Source: Lachnospiraceae bacterium MD308 | Lineage (GTDB): Bacteria > Bacillota > Clostridia > Lachnospirales > Lachnospiraceae | DNA length: 64,000 nt | NCBI GenBank assembly: GCA_000403475.2 | Contig: KE159795.1 | Span: forward strand, 1 to 64,000 | Direction: 5' to 3' | Shown: one piece after another, positions 27,901 to 36,125 of the stretch | Numbering within the stretch: position 1 is the first letter of the stretch | Layout: the number at the start of each line of letters is the position of its first letter | Program-made: the position numbers and the translations under genes | Notes under the pieces: generated by a model | The model's input: the letters and a program-made list of their open reading frames with translations, nothing else | Told to the model about the DNA's origin: nothing | The model's database searches: none

Positions 27901-28294
27901 TCACTTCTTTCGGCAACAGCGCATCCATAAAAGCATCGAACGTTGTCACCACCGTGACAGATTCCTTTGAAATAACCGCCTCTAAAACTTGCATCCGCTG
28001 TTTTATCAGCTCTTTACTCCGAAGATCCGCCTGATAAAAAAGCAAGTCCTTTGCCGGATACAGATAAGTATCTCCGTCGAGAAAACGGTACTCCTCATAG
28101 ACCCTCTTTGCCTTAGACTCACTAGAACAAGCGATGACTTTATATTTACAGCCATCGCTCAGCGCATACATCATATGTGTTTTTTGGGAATTCACGCAGC
28201 CGCAGACACGTATCATTCCCGCACCTTCTTTTCTTGTTTTATACAATTCCCCGAACTCTGCCAGTTCGGCTAACGGCCTTATCAAGGCTTGCAT
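24950..28294 (-). CDS. mfd: Transcription-repair coupling factor
   Basis: This 1114-residue Mfd removes stalled RNA polymerase and recruits UvrA. The UvrB-homology modules occupy the first third (GQFAVRGGILDIYPL). The CarD-like RNA polymerase interaction domain follows (PGDYVVHESHGLGIYQGI, about 475). The translocase has Walker A GDVGYGKTEIAI, DEEQRFGVQHKEK and TATPIPRTLHMSL, with HGQM and QLRGRVGRS further on. The TRCF C-terminal domain closes the protein. It is 3 bp after pth, as in Bacillus. Confidence 0.96.
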   Translation of the reverse strand: MQALIRPLAELAEFGELYKTRKEGAGMIRVCGCVNSQKTHMMYALSDGCKYKVIACSSESKAKRVYEEYRFLDGDTYLYPAKDLLFYQADLRSKELIKQRMQVLEAVISKESVTVVTTFDAFMDALLPKEVIKKRVIRIAYGEPVDMDQLTRQLSGIGYDREEQVEGPGQFAVRGGILDIYPLTGELPVRIELWGDEVDSIRTFDAETQRSIENLTEAVIYPAIEYPENGERDVSFLEYFDREDTLLFLDEPFRLMEKGQGVEEEFMEAQKKRVESGYEMTDGEAKLYTSQEIVQWINGYRSIGFLALDMRCAGFAVRETYNIQTRSVNPYNNSFDMLTQDLKRLKRNGYRVVLLSGSRTRAKRLAEDLRDYNLSSFYSDDMEREVKPGEIMTVYGHVAEGYEYPLLKFTVISETDIFGKVKKKRKRRVYEGRKIQSFAELKPGDYVVHESHGLGIYQGIEKIEIDKISKDYMKISYAKGGNLYIPATQLDLIQKYANADAKKPRLNSLGTQEWNRTKSRVRGAVKEIAKDLVELYAAREKAEGYQYGEDTVWQKEFEEMFPFEETEDQVLAIEAVKRDMRSKKIMDRLICGDVGYGKTEIAIRAAFKAVQEDKQVVYLVPTTILAQQHYNTFLQRMKDFPVRVDLMCRFRTPAQQKKTVEDLKRGLVDVVIGTHRVLGNDMKFKDLGLLIIDEEQRFGVQHKEKIKKMKENVDVLTLTATPIPRTLHMSLIGIRDMSVLEEAPNDRLPIQTYVMEYNDEMVREAIERECARQGQVYYVYNRVEDIAEVTANVQKLVPELNVAFAHGQMKERELERIMYDFINGEIDVLVSTTIIETGLDISNVNTMIIHDADRLGLSQLYQLRGRVGRSNRMAYAFLLYRRDKLLKEVAEKRLAAIREFTDLGSGIKIAMRDLEIRGAGNLLGAEQHGHMEAVGYDLYCKMLNEAVRYLKGEAEEENYTTTIDLNVDAYIPDSYIPNEYQKLDIYKRIAAIESGEEMEDMTEELIDRFGDIPKKVEKLLAVAALKAEAHSSYVTAVEQKGETYTFTMFEKAKVHPEKIPELIKRHKGELVLKTDTQAPCFVYRKLNKNKKEIQQSSIEVVKNMLNEIKGLIEC

Positions 28295-28297
28295 CCT

Positions 28298-28882
28298 CTA
28301 TGCCTCCTCCAGCTTAACTTTTCGGTTATATTCATTCATGGCAGCATCAACCTCTCCCCTAAGGAGCATAACTACCGCTTTCACTGCCTTTTCATACCCG
28401 GCTTCCATCTCTTCTCTCTCTGCCTTTGAAAAATGACCGAGAACATAATCCGCAAGGTCATATTTTTTCGGCTTTTCCCCCACGCCGATCTTGATGCGCA
28501 GGAACACGTCCGTATCCAGGTGGGAGATAATATTTTTCATCCCATTATGTCCTCCGGCACTCCCCTTTTTGCGGATTCGAAGCTGTCCCACTCCAAGGCT
28601 CACATCATCATAGATAACAAGCAGCTCCTCTTCCTCATCAATCTTATAATAATCCACAAGCCCTCTTACACTCTCTCCGCTCAGATTCATATAAGTCTGC
28701 GGCTTGACAAGGATCACCTTCTTCCCCTCTATCATGCCCTTTCCGATCAACGCGCGGTTTTTCCTCGTCTCCACAGTTATATTATATTTATCTGCCAGCA
28801 AATCTATCACATCAAATCCCACATTATGCCTCGTTCCCTCATACTGTAAAGTGGGATTTCCAAGTCCTACGATTACAAACAT
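28298..28882 (-). CDS. pth: Peptidyl-tRNA hydrolase
   Basis: This 194-residue enzyme recycles peptidyl-tRNA. Motifs are VGLGNPTLQYEGTRHNVGFD with the catalytic His in TRHN, KPQTYMNLSGESV and VIYDDVSLGVGQLRIRKKGS. The start ATG opens right after a short intergenic region divergent from the 29008 gene. Length and order (pth-mfd) are typical. Confidence 0.95.
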   Translation of the reverse strand: MFVIVGLGNPTLQYEGTRHNVGFDVIDLLADKYNITVETRKNRALIGKGMIEGKKVILVKPQTYMNLSGESVRGLVDYYKIDEEEELLVIYDDVSLGVGQLRIRKKGSAGGHNGMKNIISHLDTDVFLRIKIGVGEKPKKYDLADYVLGHFSKAEREEMEAGYEKAVKAVVMLLRGEVDAAMNEYNRKVKLEEA

Positions 28883-29007
28883 ATTTTCACCTCATCTCTT
28901 CCTTTTACATTCTACAGGAATGCCCCTGATTTGTCATGCATAATTTTAACAAATATTTCATATCATTATAAAGAACAAAAAAACATACAATTATGAGGAG
29001 GACTGCT

Positions 29008-29442
29008 ATGAGTTCTAAAACTAAAATCGTTGTATTGCATATGAAGGAGATTGTATATACTGCCATTTTCGCAGTTTTAGCAATAGTATTAATCATATTA
29101 CTGATATTTATGTTCCGTCCAAAAAGCCAGGAAACAAGCGCCGAAGCCGAAAAATATGTCCCCGGCGTCTACACGTCTACCGTAACACTCAACAACACGG
29201 CGTTAGAGGTAGAAGTCACCGTGGATGAATCCCATATCAACTCCATTCGCTTCTCCAACTTAGACGAAGCTGTGACGACAATGTACCCTCTGATTCAGCC
29301 AACGATAGAAAATATCGCGGAACAGGTATATGAAAAACAATCTTTAGATAATATCGAATATTCCGAAGAATATCCTTATACCTCTCAGATTCTTACAAGT
29401 GCAATAGACGAAGCATTAGAAAAAGCCACAACTGCCGAGTAG
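29008..29442 (+). CDS. Membrane-anchored FMN-binding-domain-like protein (uncharacterised)
   Basis: This 144-residue protein has one N-terminal transmembrane helix (about 13-36, VYTAIFAVLAIVLIILLIFM) and an extracytoplasmic domain with PGVYTSTVTLNNTALEVEVT and ILTSAIDEALEKA. The repeat pattern of PG-Y-----L near the start and T--I---I--AL near the end resembles FMN-binding/FMN-bind domains, but no Thr flavinylation motif is clear. It is common in Lachnospiraceae without known function. GAGGAGG precedes the ATG at 29008. A terminator overlaps its stop codon. Confidence 0.6.
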   Translation: MSSKTKIVVLHMKEIVYTAIFAVLAIVLIILLIFMFRPKSQETSAEAEKYVPGVYTSTVTLNNTALEVEVTVDESHINSIRFSNLDEAVTTMYPLIQPTIENIAEQVYEKQSLDNIEYSEEYPYTSQILTSAIDEALEKATTAE

Positions 29443-29458
29443 GCAGTTATGGCTTTTC
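29421..29458 (+). terminator. Rho-independent terminator overlapping a stop codon
   Basis: AAAAGCCAcAACTGCC pairs with GGCAGTTaTGGCTTTT around a short loop that contains the TAG stop of the upstream gene; TTTTC ends it. Confidence 0.8.
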
Positions 29459-29462
29459 TTCA

Positions 29463-29726
29463 TCAGCCTTCTACAATCAAATATTTTCCATTCGGAATCG
29501 CAAACACTTCTGATGCCTCTTCTAACTCCTCTGCAGACATCCCCTCTACATCCAGCCCTTCCTCTTCTAAGAACTGCCGCACTTCATCGATACTGTCCAC
29601 CACCACTGCCATACAATCCTCTAAGAAAGCCTCCGCCTCCTCAAGGTTCTTTGCAACCGGCTCATCGAATAGTCTGGACTGATTCTTAAGAAAAGTCGCA
29701 AGACATTCCTCGTCATACTCATACAT
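29463..29726 (-). CDS. Small acidic conserved protein of unknown function
   Basis: This 87-residue, strongly acidic protein begins MYEYDEECLATFLKNQSRLF and contains VDSIDEVRQFLEEEGLDVEG, ending IPNGKYLIVEG. It lacks Cys pairs, membrane segments or catalytic motifs, and probably forms a compact alpha/beta domain. It sits 45 bp upstream of the HAD phosphatase stop-to-start order on the minus strand and is convergent with the gene at 29008. I recognise it only as a type of small protein often found in Lachnospiraceae, with no assigned job. Confidence 0.6.
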   Translation of the reverse strand: MYEYDEECLATFLKNQSRLFDEPVAKNLEEAEAFLEDCMAVVVDSIDEVRQFLEEEGLDVEGMSAEELEEASEVFAIPNGKYLIVEG

Positions 29727-29771
29727 ACCTGACTGCCCTCCCTTCTTCTTTCTATTCTTTTATGTTTACAA

Positions 29772-30422
29772 TTACAATAGTCGAAGCAGCTCTTCTGGTC
29801 TGTGAACCAGATATACTGCCCCCGCGTCCTTAAGCTCTTCCTCTGTCCGAAAGCCCCATGTTACGCCGACCGTCTTTGTCAGGGCATTGCTTCCCGTGGC
29901 AATATCAACCTCCGAATCACCGACATACAGACATTCTTCCGTTGCTGCCCCAAGCTTTTCCAGTATCGTGTAGATGCCCTCGGGCGAAGGTTTCCTCGGA
30001 ATCCCTTCCCGCTGCCCCTGCAAAACATCAAAGACATCTCTCCCAAAGATTTCCTCCGCGACCTTGACCGTCTGCGGATGAGGCTTGTTAGAGAGAACAG
30101 CCAGCTTCACTCCTCTGTTTTTAAGTTCCTTCAAAAGCTTTGGTATCCCTTCGTAGGGTGTTACATGATATGTACAGTTTTCATCAAATATGCGTCCGTA
30201 GATTTCCATAGCCTCATGAATTCTGACACCCCCAAAATCTCCGGCCGCCCGTATAGATTTCTCTAAGAGCACTCTGGCTCCGTTCCCCACAAAACTCTGA
30301 CACTGCTCTTTTGTAATTGCAGAAAGCCCCATCTCTTTCAGTGTCTCCCCCACGGAATAGGTCAATGACTCAATCGTATCCGTAAGTGTTCCGTCCAGAT
30401 CAAAAATACATGCCTTTATCAT
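29772..30422 (-). CDS. HAD-family phosphatase (phosphoglycolate phosphatase-like)
   Basis: This 216-residue hydrolase has HAD motif I IFDLDGTLTDT (nucleophile Asp), motif II LAVLSNKPHPQT, motif III Lys in IPRKPSPEG, and motif IV CLYVGDSEVDIATG. The helical cap lies between residues 15 and 85. The sequence is closest in style to Gph/PpaX-type enzymes hydrolysing small phosphoesters; substrate is not decided by the sequence. Cytoplasmic, apparently monocistronic. Confidence 0.85.
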   Translation of the reverse strand: MIKACIFDLDGTLTDTIESLTYSVGETLKEMGLSAITKEQCQSFVGNGARVLLEKSIRAAGDFGGVRIHEAMEIYGRIFDENCTYHVTPYEGIPKLLKELKNRGVKLAVLSNKPHPQTVKVAEEIFGRDVFDVLQGQREGIPRKPSPEGIYTILEKLGAATEECLYVGDSEVDIATGSNALTKTVGVTWGFRTEEELKDAGAVYLVHRPEELLRLL

Positions 30423-30511
30423 CCTGAATTTCCTCCGTCCTCCTTCATGATAGTATGAACTCGAAAGAATTTCAAGTACAGATTGACGGCAGACACAATT
30501 TTAGGCAGTAT

Positions 30512-31288
30512 TTAGCTCAAATACTGCCTCATAGTCCTCAATGCGTTTTTCTCAAGCCGGCTCACCTGTGCCTGGGAGATTCCCACGTCCTCCGCCACTT
30601 CCATCTGTGTCCTTCCTTCAAAAAACCGCAATCTTATAATATACCGCTCCCGTTCACTCAAATGCTCCATCGCAGCTTCGAGAGACAGATTCTCCACCCA
30701 TCTTTCTTCCTTATTCTTCGTATCGCTTAACTGGTCCATCACATACAGCGCATCACCGCCGTCATTGTATACCGGCTCATTCAGGCTCATAGGCGCCTGA
30801 ATCGCATCCAGTGCAAATACGATATCTTCCTTGGATATGCCAATCTCCTGCGCAATCTCCTGCACCGTCGGCTCCCTCTGGTACTGCTTCACATAATTTT
30901 CTTTCGCATAGATCGCCTTGTACGCTGTATCCCTGAGAGAACGGCTCACACGTATGCTGTTATTGTCCCTCATGTAACGCCGGATTTCCCCTATGATCAT
31001 CGGAACCGCATAGGTACTGAACTTCACGTCCAGCTCCGTATTAAAATTGTTGATCGCTTTAATCAGCCCAATGCACCCAATCTGAAACAGATCATCCGGA
31101 TTCTCATTGCTTGCGCCAAACCTCTTGATCACACTGAGCACAAGCCGGAGATTTCCCTTGATATACTCCTCTTTCGCCTGTTTATCTCCTTGTTTTATTC
31201 TCGCAAACAAAGCTTCCTTCTCCTCTTCTTTCAGGATTGGAAGCTTTGCCGTATTCACACCGCATATTTCTACTTTTCCCTGTGCCAT
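30512..31288 (-). CDS. sigG: Forespore sigma factor SigG
   Basis: This 258-residue sigma-70-family factor begins with the SigG-specific N-terminus (VEICGVNTAKLPILKEEE). Region 2 is [20 protein letters not shown] and KFSTYAVPMIIGEIRRYMRD; region 4 has the HTH MEVAEDVGISQAQVSRLEK. It directs late forespore gene expression. A GGAGG site 8 bases before the ATG is strong. It is separated from sigE by the beta-CASP gene, unlike the adjacent pair in Bacillus. Confidence 0.94.
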   Translation of the reverse strand: MAQGKVEICGVNTAKLPILKEEEKEALFARIKQGDKQAKEEYIKGNLRLVLSVIKRFGASNENPDDLFQIGCIGLIKAINNFNTELDVKFSTYAVPMIIGEIRRYMRDNNSIRVSRSLRDTAYKAIYAKENYVKQYQREPTVQEIAQEIGISKEDIVFALDAIQAPMSLNEPVYNDGGDALYVMDQLSDTKNKEERWVENLSLEAAMEHLSERERYIIRLRFFEGRTQMEVAEDVGISQAQVSRLEKNALRTMRQYLS

Positions 31289-31394
31289 AATGAAAACCTC
31301 CTACCAGATCAAATCATCTAATAGAAATTTTCTCCATATGCACATGACTTATTCTCCATTCAGGAAAATAAAAAAACTTTTAGTCCTTGACAAT

Positions 31395-32999
31395 CTATCT
31401 GTCCCATTTATCCGCAAGATTATGAATCTGTGTCTCGAACTTGGCAAGTTCCTTATTCGCAAGACCTTCATTCTTATATACAACTTCAAGCAGCCGCTTT
31501 GCCGCAGCAACCACACGCTGGAATGCTGTCTTTTTGCGAACATCCGCGGGCTTTGTCACCGTCTTTCGCACCGGAACGCCGGCTGTAAGGATCTCTCCTG
31601 TAGCAAGGTCCACACAACCGCCGGAATACGGCGCCATAGCCGGATATCCAAGCCGGTCTGTAACAGTCTGTGCAAATTCATCCGTCACGCCGTCCTCACC
31701 ATGTACCACAAATACATGCTGCGGCTCTTCTTTAAATCCGGAAAGCCAGTCTAAAAGACCATTCATATCCGCATGGCCGCTGATACCCTTTAAAGATTTG
31801 ATGGTGGCGTTTACCTCCACATTCTCACCAAACAGCTTTACTTCGTCCGCTCCCTCGATAAGCTTCCGGCCAAGCGTCCCCACTGCCTGATATCCCACAA
31901 AGCAGATGGTAGATTCTCTTCTCCAAAGATTATGCTTGAGATGATGACGGATACGGCCTGCCTCACACATGCCGGATGCCGACAAGATTACCTTTGGCTT
32001 CTCATCGAAGTTGATCATCTTAGACTCATCACTCGTTACCGATGTTTTCAAGCCCGGGAACAAAAGCGGGTTAATCCCTTTCCTCAGAAGCTCCATCGCA
32101 TCCTCGTCAAAGCAGGATTGGACATTTTTGTTGAACACCCTCGTCGCCTGCACCGCAAGAGGACTGTCCACATACACTTCAAAGCCCGGGAATTCAGGCA
32201 GAAGATTTTTTTCCTTGATTTCACGGATAAAGTATAAAAGCTCCTGTGTACGGCCAACCGCGAAAGAAGGTACTACCACATTGCCCCCCTTGGAAAATGT
32301 TTCCCGCAAAATAGCAGTAAAATCACCCACATAGTCCGGCTTTTCTGCCGCATGTACCCGGTTGCCGTAGGTGGATTCAATCACTATGTAGTCCGCTTTT
32401 TCCACCTTTACGGGATTTTTGATAATCGGCTGGTCTGCATTTCCCACGTCGCCGGAAAATACAATCTTTTTTGATACCCCGTCCTCCGTAATCCAGATTT
32501 CTATAGAGGACGAGCCAAGAAGATGCCCCATGTCGTTAAATCTGACCTCGATTCCCTCACACAGTTCAATCTTCTGGTCGTAATCCAGCGGATGCAGAAG
32601 CCTGATCGCAGCATCCGCATGCTCCATCGTATAGAGCGGTTCAAATTCCGGCGCGCCGCTCCTTCTCGCCTTACGGTTTCTCCACTCTGCCTCAAATTCC
32701 TGAATATGGGCGCTGTCACGAAGCATGATGTTACTCAGATCCGACGTCGCAAAAGTCGTGATAATCTCTCCCTTAAACCCTTCCTTACACAACACCGGAA
32801 TCTTCCCCGAATGGTCGATGTGTGCATGGGTTAAAAGAACGTAATCGATATCCCCCGCCGCCACAGGAATCTCCTGATTCTCATAAAGATCCGGTCCCTG
32901 TTCCATACCGCAGTCAATCAGGATATTTTTATTACATGCCTGAAGCAGATGACAACTCCCAGTCACCTCATGGTCTGCCCCAATAAAAGTAAGTTTCAT
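31395..32999 (-). CDS. Beta-CASP metallo-beta-lactamase-fold RNase-like protein
   Basis: This 534-residue protein has the MBL zinc motif LTHAHIDHSGKIP, a FSGDVGNADQPI strand, and the beta-CASP insertion with VPSFAVGRTQELLYFIREI, ILSASGMCEAGRIRHHLKHN and SGHADMNGLLDWL. This is the YSH1/CPSF73-like prokaryotic group, predicted RNA endonuclease/exonuclease. About 80 extra C-terminal residues (KTAFQRVVAAAKRLLEVVYK) form helices. GTG 33005 also opens the frame but sits two bases from the GGAG site, so ATG 32999 is chosen. It lies between sigE and sigG on the same strand, which is unusual enough to note. Confidence 0.85.
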   Translation of the reverse strand: MKLTFIGADHEVTGSCHLLQACNKNILIDCGMEQGPDLYENQEIPVAAGDIDYVLLTHAHIDHSGKIPVLCKEGFKGEIITTFATSDLSNIMLRDSAHIQEFEAEWRNRKARRSGAPEFEPLYTMEHADAAIRLLHPLDYDQKIELCEGIEVRFNDMGHLLGSSSIEIWITEDGVSKKIVFSGDVGNADQPIIKNPVKVEKADYIVIESTYGNRVHAAEKPDYVGDFTAILRETFSKGGNVVVPSFAVGRTQELLYFIREIKEKNLLPEFPGFEVYVDSPLAVQATRVFNKNVQSCFDEDAMELLRKGINPLLFPGLKTSVTSDESKMINFDEKPKVILSASGMCEAGRIRHHLKHNLWRRESTICFVGYQAVGTLGRKLIEGADEVKLFGENVEVNATIKSLKGISGHADMNGLLDWLSGFKEEPQHVFVVHGEDGVTDEFAQTVTDRLGYPAMAPYSGGCVDLATGEILTAGVPVRKTVTKPADVRKKTAFQRVVAAAKRLLEVVYKNEGLANKELAKFETQIHNLADKWDR

Positions 33000-33035
33000 A
33001 CGCACAACTCCTTTTTCTTTTATTGTAGCACCTTT

Positions 33036-33770
33036 TTAAGAATATTTCACCATTTCTCGCTTAAGTCTTTGCATAATCTTTTTCTCCAGCCTGGAAATAT
33101 AGGATTGGGAGATTCCCAGGATATCCGCCACCTCCTTCTGAGTCTTTTCTTCGCCGTCCGGCATGCCAAGTCCGAAACGCATCTGGACGATTTTGCGCTC
33201 CCGCCCGGATAATCTGCTGATTGCTTTGATTAGAAGCTTTCTCTCTACTTCGTTCTCAAGATTACGGTAAATAGTGTCTTCCTCTGTCCCAAGAATATCC
33301 GATAAGAGCAGTTCATTGCCATCCCAGTCCACATTCAGAGGCTCATCAATGGAAACTTCCAGTCTCGTTTTATTATTTCTCCTTAAATACATAAGAATCT
33401 CGTTCTCTATACATCTGGAAGCATAGGTTGCAAGCTTGATATTCTTTTCCGGATTAAAGGTATTAATCGCTTTAATCAGGCCAATCGTTCCGATTGATAT
33501 CAAATCCTCCACGCCCACTCCCGTATTATCGAATTTTTTTGCTATGTATACAACGAGACGCAGGTTATGTTCAATCAGTTGATTTCTCGCCCACTCTTCG
33601 CCTGCGGTTCCAAGCTTTTCTATGGCTTCTGTCTCTTCTGTCTGAGCAAGAGGAGGAGGTAAGATATCCGCCCCTCCGATATAATGAACCTCATTGCTCT
33701 CTGAAAATATAAATGCCTTCAAATTTGCGATCATAGATAGCTTTGCTGGTCTTGCTGCTGTATTTATCAT
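33036..33770 (-). CDS. sigE: Mother-cell sigma factor SigE (pro-form)
   Basis: This 244-residue sigma factor has an N-terminal pro-sequence-like stretch (about 1-30, before [13 protein letters not shown], the cleavage region in pro-sigma-E). Region 2 is [20 protein letters not shown] and region 4 is [20 protein letters not shown]. The start overlaps the spoIIGA stop as ATGA, so the sigma factor and its processing protease are translationally coupled. It drives early mother-cell genes, possibly including the cotJ operon at 48.9 kb. Confidence 0.95.
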   Translation of the reverse strand: MINTAARPAKLSMIANLKAFIFSESNEVHYIGGADILPPPLAQTEETEAIEKLGTAGEEWARNQLIEHNLRLVVYIAKKFDNTGVGVEDLISIGTIGLIKAINTFNPEKNIKLATYASRCIENEILMYLRRNNKTRLEVSIDEPLNVDWDGNELLLSDILGTEEDTIYRNLENEVERKLLIKAISRLSGRERKIVQMRFGLGMPDGEEKTQKEVADILGISQSYISRLEKKIMQRLKREMVKYS

Positions 33771-34573
33771 ATCTTTCCATTCCCTCCAAAATAAATATCC
33801 GGATTCAAAATCATCCCATAGCTGTCAGAATCCATCTCATCGCCGCACACTGCAAGCAGCGGCCTGAGTATTTCCACCTTATCTTTCGTAAAACACATTT
33901 TGTCAATCTCAAACACCGGCAGTTTACCCTCTGATTTTCCAATCGAGTGAAAGTGTATATAATGGAGTTCTTTGGAGTTCTCAGGAATCTCGAAAAACCC
34001 CAGCCTGCGCGCAACATCTGGCCGTATGATACTGACCGGCTTTCCCGTCTTATCATCCCTAAGACGATTGCCTGTATCAATCAACGTCTTCACCTGACAA
34101 CTTCTCTCCTTCCAGAACAACACTGCCACACAGTGCGTCCGATTATACTGAATTAATGCCTCTATCAGACTCCAGATTCCAGACGTAAGGCAATAGCCCA
34201 ACAAAGCAAGTGCAAAAAACAGGCTGCCGGTTCTTATATATTGATGTAAAAAGCCAATAATGCCGCCAAGAAGAAAACTTCCGACGTATAGAAACAGGAA
34301 TGCTTTCACAAACGGGCGTCCCCACTCAACGCAAAGCCCCACTTTCAACATTATGACATTTACAACACCGTGGAACAGCAAAAGCTTTACGAATGCCCAT
34401 GGAAACGGAACCACTATGATGACACATGTCAGAACTGCCCCCGCCGCCGCCCCTATAATGACACGTGCATGCGTGGCAGTACATGCAAGCATCTTCCTAA
34501 GAAGCATCAGCAGAATATAGTCCATCATAAAATTCACAAGAAAAAATACGTCTATGTATAATTCATACTGCAC
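33767..34573 (-). CDS. spoIIGA: Sigma-E processing peptidase SpoIIGA
   Basis: This 268-residue protein has five hydrophobic helices in the first 150 residues ([20 protein letters not shown] onwards) and a cytoplasmic aspartic protease-like domain with [20 protein letters not shown], where Asp in DTG is catalytic. It cleaves the pro-sequence of sigma-E at the septum. The start is GTG at 34573, after AGAAGGCGGG. The promoter upstream has the long spacer expected of a Spo0A-activated spoIIG operon. Confidence 0.93.
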   Translation of the reverse strand: MQYELYIDVFFLVNFMMDYILLMLLRKMLACTATHARVIIGAAAGAVLTCVIIVVPFPWAFVKLLLFHGVVNVIMLKVGLCVEWGRPFVKAFLFLYVGSFLLGGIIGFLHQYIRTGSLFFALALLGYCLTSGIWSLIEALIQYNRTHCVAVLFWKERSCQVKTLIDTGNRLRDDKTGKPVSIIRPDVARRLGFFEIPENSKELHYIHFHSIGKSEGKLPVFEIDKMCFTKDKVEILRPLLAVCGDEMDSDSYGMILNPDIYFGGNGKI

Positions 34574-34618
34574 ATCCCGCCTTCTTTCTAAATTTCTGTC
34601 GGTATTTCAACAAAATCT

Positions 34619-34651
34619 ATTATATGGATTACCTGTGGAAAAATTTGTCAT
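34619..34651 (-). promoter_or_regulatory. spoIIG-type promoter with long spacer and Spo0A-box-like sites
   Basis: On the minus strand ATGACA (34646-34651) and TATAAT (34619-34624) are 21 bp apart instead of 17. TGACAAA at the -35 resembles a Spo0A box (TGNCGAA) with one mismatch. Bacillus spoIIG has the same unusual geometry (22 bp spacer with Spo0A boxes). Confidence 0.6.
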
Positions 34652-34691
34652 ACTCTGAAAGTTATACAAGATTTTTCTCGACAACGAACGA

Positions 34692-34724
34692 CAAAAAGAC
34701 CGTATGAGCTCAACCCATACGGCC
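34692..34724 (-). terminator. Terminator at the end of the dcw cluster (after ftsZ)
   Basis: On the minus strand GGCCGTATG pairs with CATACGGTC and TTTTT follows, just past the ftsZ stop. Confidence 0.85.
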
Positions 34725-34739
34725 TTAATTCAAAGATGA

Positions 34740-35990
34740 TTATCTCTTAAAAAAATCCGGAATCTTAATAGACTGCTCTTTCACCTTCGGTGAAGGCGTC
34801 TTTGGTGCATCCAACGTCGGCGATTGCTGCTGAGGTGATACCGTCCTTCTTGGCACCGCTGTAGTACCTCCGTTCCTTGTAGGCGCCATGCCCAGATCAA
34901 GCTTCGGCGGTTGCTGCTGCTGAGGCGGTACGATTGACTTAATAGAACCACCCTGCTTGTCGAAATTATCATACGGCGACTGTGCCCCTGCCGGTCTCGG
35001 AGTCTCAAGCCTTGATTTCAGCTTGGACGCTGTACCGCCTACATTATGAAGTCCCGTTGCGATAACAGTGATAACCGCTTCGTCTGTTCTGGAATCATCA
35101 TACATAGCACCAAAGATAATATTCGCATCCTCTCCTGCTAACTCTTGTACAAACTCAGCCGCATCTGATGCGTCCATAAGAGTAATATCACCGGATACAT
35201 TAATAATAACGTGTGACGCGCCCGCAATCGTCGTCTCAAGCAGCGGACTGGCAACAGCCTGTTTTACTGCTTCAAGCGCCTTATCATCGCCCCGGCCCTG
35301 TCCGATACCGATATGCGCAATACCCTTATCCGTCATAACAGTCTGTACATCGGCAAAGTCAAGGTTAATAAGAGATGGAACATTGATCAGATCCGTAATA
35401 CCCTGAATACCCTGCTGCAATACCTCATCAGCTTTCTTCAGCGCCTCCGGCATAGTAGTACGTCTGTCAACTACCTCCAACAACTTATCGTTAGGAATGA
35501 CAATCAGTGTGTCTACATTCTCTTTTAACTTCTCGATTCCGCCAAGAGCGTTGTTCATACGTGCCTTCGACTCAAAGCGGAACGGCTTTGTCACAACGCC
35601 TACCGTAAGCGCTCCCAAACTTTTCGCGATACGAGCAACAACAGGAGTTGCCCCTGTTCCGGTTCCGCCGCCCATACCACAGGTGACAAACACCATATCC
35701 GCCCCTTTAAGGGCAGCAGATATCTCTTCCTCGCTCTCTTCGGCCGCTTTCTCTCCTACCTCAGGCTTTGCTCCCGCTCCAAGCCCTTTCGTAATCTTTT
35801 CTCCAATCTGCATAAGCGTCGGGGCCTTGCTCAACTGAAGCGCCTGCTTGTCTGTATTCACTGCAATAAACTCCACACCGGCAATCTGTTCATCAATCAT
35901 ACGGTTCACAGCATTATTACCGCCTCCGCCTACTCCAACAACAATTATTTTTGCCGCCGCTTCCGATTCATTAGTTTTAATTTCTAGCAA
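34740..35990 (-). CDS. ftsZ: Cell division GTPase FtsZ (TTG start)
   Basis: This 416-residue tubulin homologue forms the Z ring. It shows [16 protein letters not shown], the GTP loop [35 protein letters not shown], and a C-terminal linker rich in Gln/Pro (PPQQQQPPK). The last residues [10 protein letters not shown] form the conserved tail. An ATG at 36029 exists but has no ribosome site; AAGGAGGAG lies 8 bases before the TTG at 35990, giving [10 protein letters not shown], the usual Lachnospiraceae N-terminus. It is the last gene of the cluster, about 135 bp after ftsQ. Confidence 0.95.
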   Translation of the reverse strand: MLEIKTNESEAAAKIIVVGVGGGGNNAVNRMIDEQIAGVEFIAVNTDKQALQLSKAPTLMQIGEKITKGLGAGAKPEVGEKAAEESEEEISAALKGADMVFVTCGMGGGTGTGATPVVARIAKSLGALTVGVVTKPFRFESKARMNNALGGIEKLKENVDTLIVIPNDKLLEVVDRRTTMPEALKKADEVLQQGIQGITDLINVPSLINLDFADVQTVMTDKGIAHIGIGQGRGDDKALEAVKQAVASPLLETTIAGASHVIINVSGDITLMDASDAAEFVQELAGEDANIIFGAMYDDSRTDEAVITVIATGLHNVGGTASKLKSRLETPRPAGAQSPYDNFDKQGGSIKSIVPPQQQQPPKLDLGMAPTRNGGTTAVPRRTVSPQQQSPTLDAPKTPSPKVKEQSIKIPDFFKR

Positions 35991-36125
35991 GAGTTTCTCC
36001 TCCTTCGTTTCCTTATAATATATATCCATCCCATGTAGTAGGGCAATCTAATACATGCACTTCGCCATATATACTATATAATATAAGCTTTTGTACAAAA
36101 TATCAATAGAATTACGCAATTTTTC

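Noticed and set aside
31319-31341. Sigma-F/G promoter in front of sigG (GCATA and CTATTA)
   Set aside because: The spacing of 12 bp is too short for these sigma factors, so the match is probably chance.
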